From Akkermansia sp. (lineage in GTDB: Bacteria; Verrucomicrobiota; Verrucomicrobiia; Verrucomicrobiales; Akkermansiaceae): a DNA stretch of 10,479 nt. Positions 8,682 through 10,479 of this stretch are shown piece by piece. Numbering within the stretch: position 1 is the stretch's first letter; each line of letters begins with the position of its first letter. The stretch lies in NCBI GenBank assembly GCA_020047775.1, contig JAIFNK010000295.1, positions 1-10,479 of the forward strand, read 5' to 3'. The position numbers and the translations under genes were made by a program. The notes beneath the pieces were generated by a model. That model did not search any database. It was not told the origin of the DNA and was given only the letters and a program-made list of their open reading frames with translations.

Positions 8682-10479
8682 TGCCCTCTTTACCATTACT
8701 AGACGACACATTCCTTCGTGCTCAGTGGTCTGCGGATTTCGAAGCGTTTGAAACTGGGCCGGAATCTGGAGCACTTCTAAACCGCCTACGCGCATGGGCC
8801 TCACGTGACCGGCTGAACGAACGCGCCTCCGAAACTGCGTTCATTCAGCGATTCTTTGCGGAAACCTGGGATTATCGCCTGCAAGGTCATGAAACCCCGG
8901 CCTATTCCTGCCGCCCGCAGTTCGAAGTGGCAGGTGCCGGGCAGACTGGCGGCAAGGGCTTTGCTGACCTCGCCCTCGGCCATTTCGGCTCCGACGGCGT
9001 CCCGCAGGTCCTCTGCGAGTTCAAGGACATCCGCTCCGGTCTCGATGCCAAACAGGCCCGCAAAGGCAACAACCGCTCGCCCGTCGAGCAATGCTTCGAC
9101 TACCTCCAGTCCGCTTGGCAATCGCGCGACCGCGACTGCCTCACCGAGCCGTTTTTCGCGCTCGTCACGGACATGGACGAATTTCGCCTCTACGCCCGCC
9201 GCCTCGGGCGCGGCCAATACCAACGCTTCATCCTCTCCGGTCCCGACACCCCCACCGAGCCCACCCTGCTTTCAGAAACCCCGGCCGGCGCGTTCCGCCG
9301 CTTCGTCTTCTGGCGACTCTTCCAACCCGACATGCTGCTCGCCGACCGCGGGGCTCCCCCTCTCGACCGCCTGCTGCGCGACCAAGTCGTCCGCGAGAAA
9401 GCCATCGAGAAGGATTTCTATCGCGAATACCGGGAATACCGTGAGTTCGTCTATCACACTCTCGTCGAGGCGAACCCGAACTTCACCGGTACGCGCGGCC
9501 AACTCGTCCGCCTCACCCAGCGTTTCCTCGACCGCTGCATCTTCATTCTCTTCTGCGAGGACATGGGCCGCGTCCTCCGCTACCCGCCCGCTCTTCTTCG
9601 CGACATCCTCAGCGAAAAAAGCCAAAGCCGTTTCTACGATCCCGAAGGCTCCGGCCCGTGGGACGAAATGCGCGCTATCTTCCGCGCCATGCGCGACGGC
9701 GGAAACTTCGGCTCCCACGCCATCGACCGCTTCAACGGCGGCCTCTTCGAGCAAGACCCGGAATTCGACGCTCTCCACATCCCCGCCAAGGTCTTCTGCG
9801 CCCACGGTCAGGCCACCTGCCTGCTAGACCACAAGCGCACGCTGCTCTACTTCTCCGCCGCCTACAACTTCGGCCTCAGCTCCGCCGCTGGCGAACGCGC
9901 CATCTCGCTTTACACGCTCGGCCGCATTTTCGAGCAATCGATCACCGAGCTGGAAATCATGGAGGCGGAGGCGGATGGCCGCGTCTCCATCAACAAACTC
10001 AGCAAACGCAAAACCGACGGTGTCTATTACACGCCCGAGTGGACCGTTAGCACCATCGTCGAGCAAACCGTCGGCGCGCGCCTGGAGGATATTAAATCCG
10101 AGTTGGGTTTCGATATCCTGCCGCCGCTCGACGATGCCGCCATCGCCGAATACCGCGCCTACCTTAAAGACAAACGCCGCACCGCTCCCACCGCCGGAAA
10201 ATGGATCGCCTTCTTCGACAAATACCGCCTCTGCCTCGGCCAGCTCCGCATTGTCGATCCCGCCTGCGGCTCCGGTGCCTTTCTCATTCAGGCGCTCAAC
10301 CGCCTCGTCGAGGAATACCGCTGGATCGTCGCCGAAGAGGAACGCATCACCGGCGAGCGCAGGCTTTTCGATCAGGATTCCATCATCCGCTCCATCCTCT
10401 CCCACAATATCTACGGCGTGGACATCAACCAGGAGTCCGTGGAAATCACCAAGCTCGCCCTCTGGCTCCACACCGCCGC
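8681..10479 (+). CDS. Eco57I-like (type IIG) restriction-modification protein, N-terminal 599 residues (3' end outside window)
   Basis: The frame is open from ATG 8681 to the window edge without a stop. Residues 1-30 (MPSLPLLDDTFLRAQWSADF onward) match the usual N-terminus of a large family annotated as class I SAM-dependent or Eco57I-type DNA methyltransferase. A probable PD-(D/E)xK nuclease core follows: D96 in GKGFADLALG, then E113-F-K115 in VLCEFKDIRSGLD. The middle contains GTRGQLVRLTQRFLDRCIFI and RFNGGLFEQDPEF, a helical linker region. Before the methylase is SLYTLGRIFEQSITELE and TDGVYYTPEW, the typical lead-in to N6-adenine methylases. SAM motif I is V525-DPACGSGAF-L535 and the next acidic motif is GVD581IN. 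The NPPY catalytic motif and the target-recognition part must lie beyond the window. One polypeptide would both methylate adenine and cut DNA in the cytoplasm. BREX PglX is an alternative, but the N-terminal nuclease motif argues against it. The first ~75 codons are less GC-rich than the rest. Confidence 0.9.
   Translation, partial: MPSLPLLDDTFLRAQWSADFEAFETGPESGALLNRLRAWASRDRLNERASETAFIQRFFAETWDYRLQGHETPAYSCRPQFEVAGAGQTGGKGFADLALGHFGSDGVPQVLCEFKDIRSGLDAKQARKGNNRSPVEQCFDYLQSAWQSRDRDCLTEPFFALVTDMDEFRLYARRLGRGQYQRFILSGPDTPTEPTLLSETPAGAFRRFVFWRLFQPDMLLADRGAPPLDRLLRDQVVREKAIEKDFYREYREYREFVYHTLVEANPNFTGTRGQLVRLTQRFLDRCIFILFCEDMGRVLRYPPALLRDILSEKSQSRFYDPEGSGPWDEMRAIFRAMRDGGNFGSHAIDRFNGGLFEQDPEFDALHIPAKVFCAHGQATCLLDHKRTLLYFSAAYNFGLSSAAGERAISLYTLGRIFEQSITELEIMEAEADGRVSINKLSKRKTDGVYYTPEWTVSTIVEQTVGARLEDIKSELGFDILPPLDDAAIAEYRAYLKDKRRTAPTAGKWIAFFDKYRLCLGQLRIVDPACGSGAFLIQALNRLVEEYRWIVAEEERITGERRLFDQDSIIRSILSHNIYGVDINQESVEITKLALWLHTA

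Noticed and set aside
8856..9827. 323-codon frame inside the restriction gene
   Set aside because: Ser/Ala/Pro/Thr-rich shadow. The true coding frame is the open one starting at 8681, with SAM and nuclease motifs.

Overview
The window looks like a chromosomal segment of a PVC-superphylum bacterium, most likely Verrucomicrobiota (inference). The main evidence is an operon of protein families nearly confined to Planctomycetes and Verrucomicrobia: a PVC-type beta-propeller, a PSCyt1/PSCyt2(DUF1549)/PSD1(DUF1553) protein and a DUF1501 protein. Coding DNA is GC-rich (63-65% in 60-base lines counted by hand). None of the five visible gene starts has a clear Shine-Dalgarno sequence.

Layout. (1) 1-842: the C-terminal part of a secreted PA14-containing protein. 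(2) 843-2064: mostly non-coding. It holds a strong REP-like hairpin (911-977), an AT-rich patch with one small two-helix membrane protein (1353-1598), and stretches with no recognisable content. (3) 2065-7897: a compact plus-strand operon of three exported proteins. These are a Sec-exported beta-propeller without heme, a Sec-exported c-type-cytochrome PSCyt1-DUF1549-DUF1553 protein, and a Tat-exported DUF1501 protein. The last two overlap by ATGA. (4) 7898-8429: intergenic, mostly filled by a 197-bp imperfect long inverted repeat (7910-8106) that resembles a MITE or REP doublet. (5) 8430-10479: a defence locus. It has an N-terminal stub of a type ISP-like helicase/restriction gene, followed through a TAATG junction by a large Eco57I-like restriction-modification protein. 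That gene runs off the window's right edge.

How the genes fit together. The 2065-7897 operon, and perhaps the PA14 protein upstream, encodes an extracytoplasmic module usually seen in PVC bacteria as large paralogous sets and suspected of acting on complex polysaccharides or sugars. Its exact chemistry is unknown. The heme is carried by the middle protein, while the propeller carries an EF-hand-like calcium loop. The restriction gene is unrelated accessory DNA, separated from the operon by the inverted-repeat element.

The most unusual observation is that the signal peptide of the propeller protein (2065-3549) is largely encoded by a copy of an interspersed repeat. A 55-bp stretch (2113-2167) matches intergenic DNA at 885-939 in 53 of 55 positions. 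The only two differences turn a TAA in the corresponding frame into a serine codon. In the intergenic copy, the same bases form the left arm of the REP-like hairpin.
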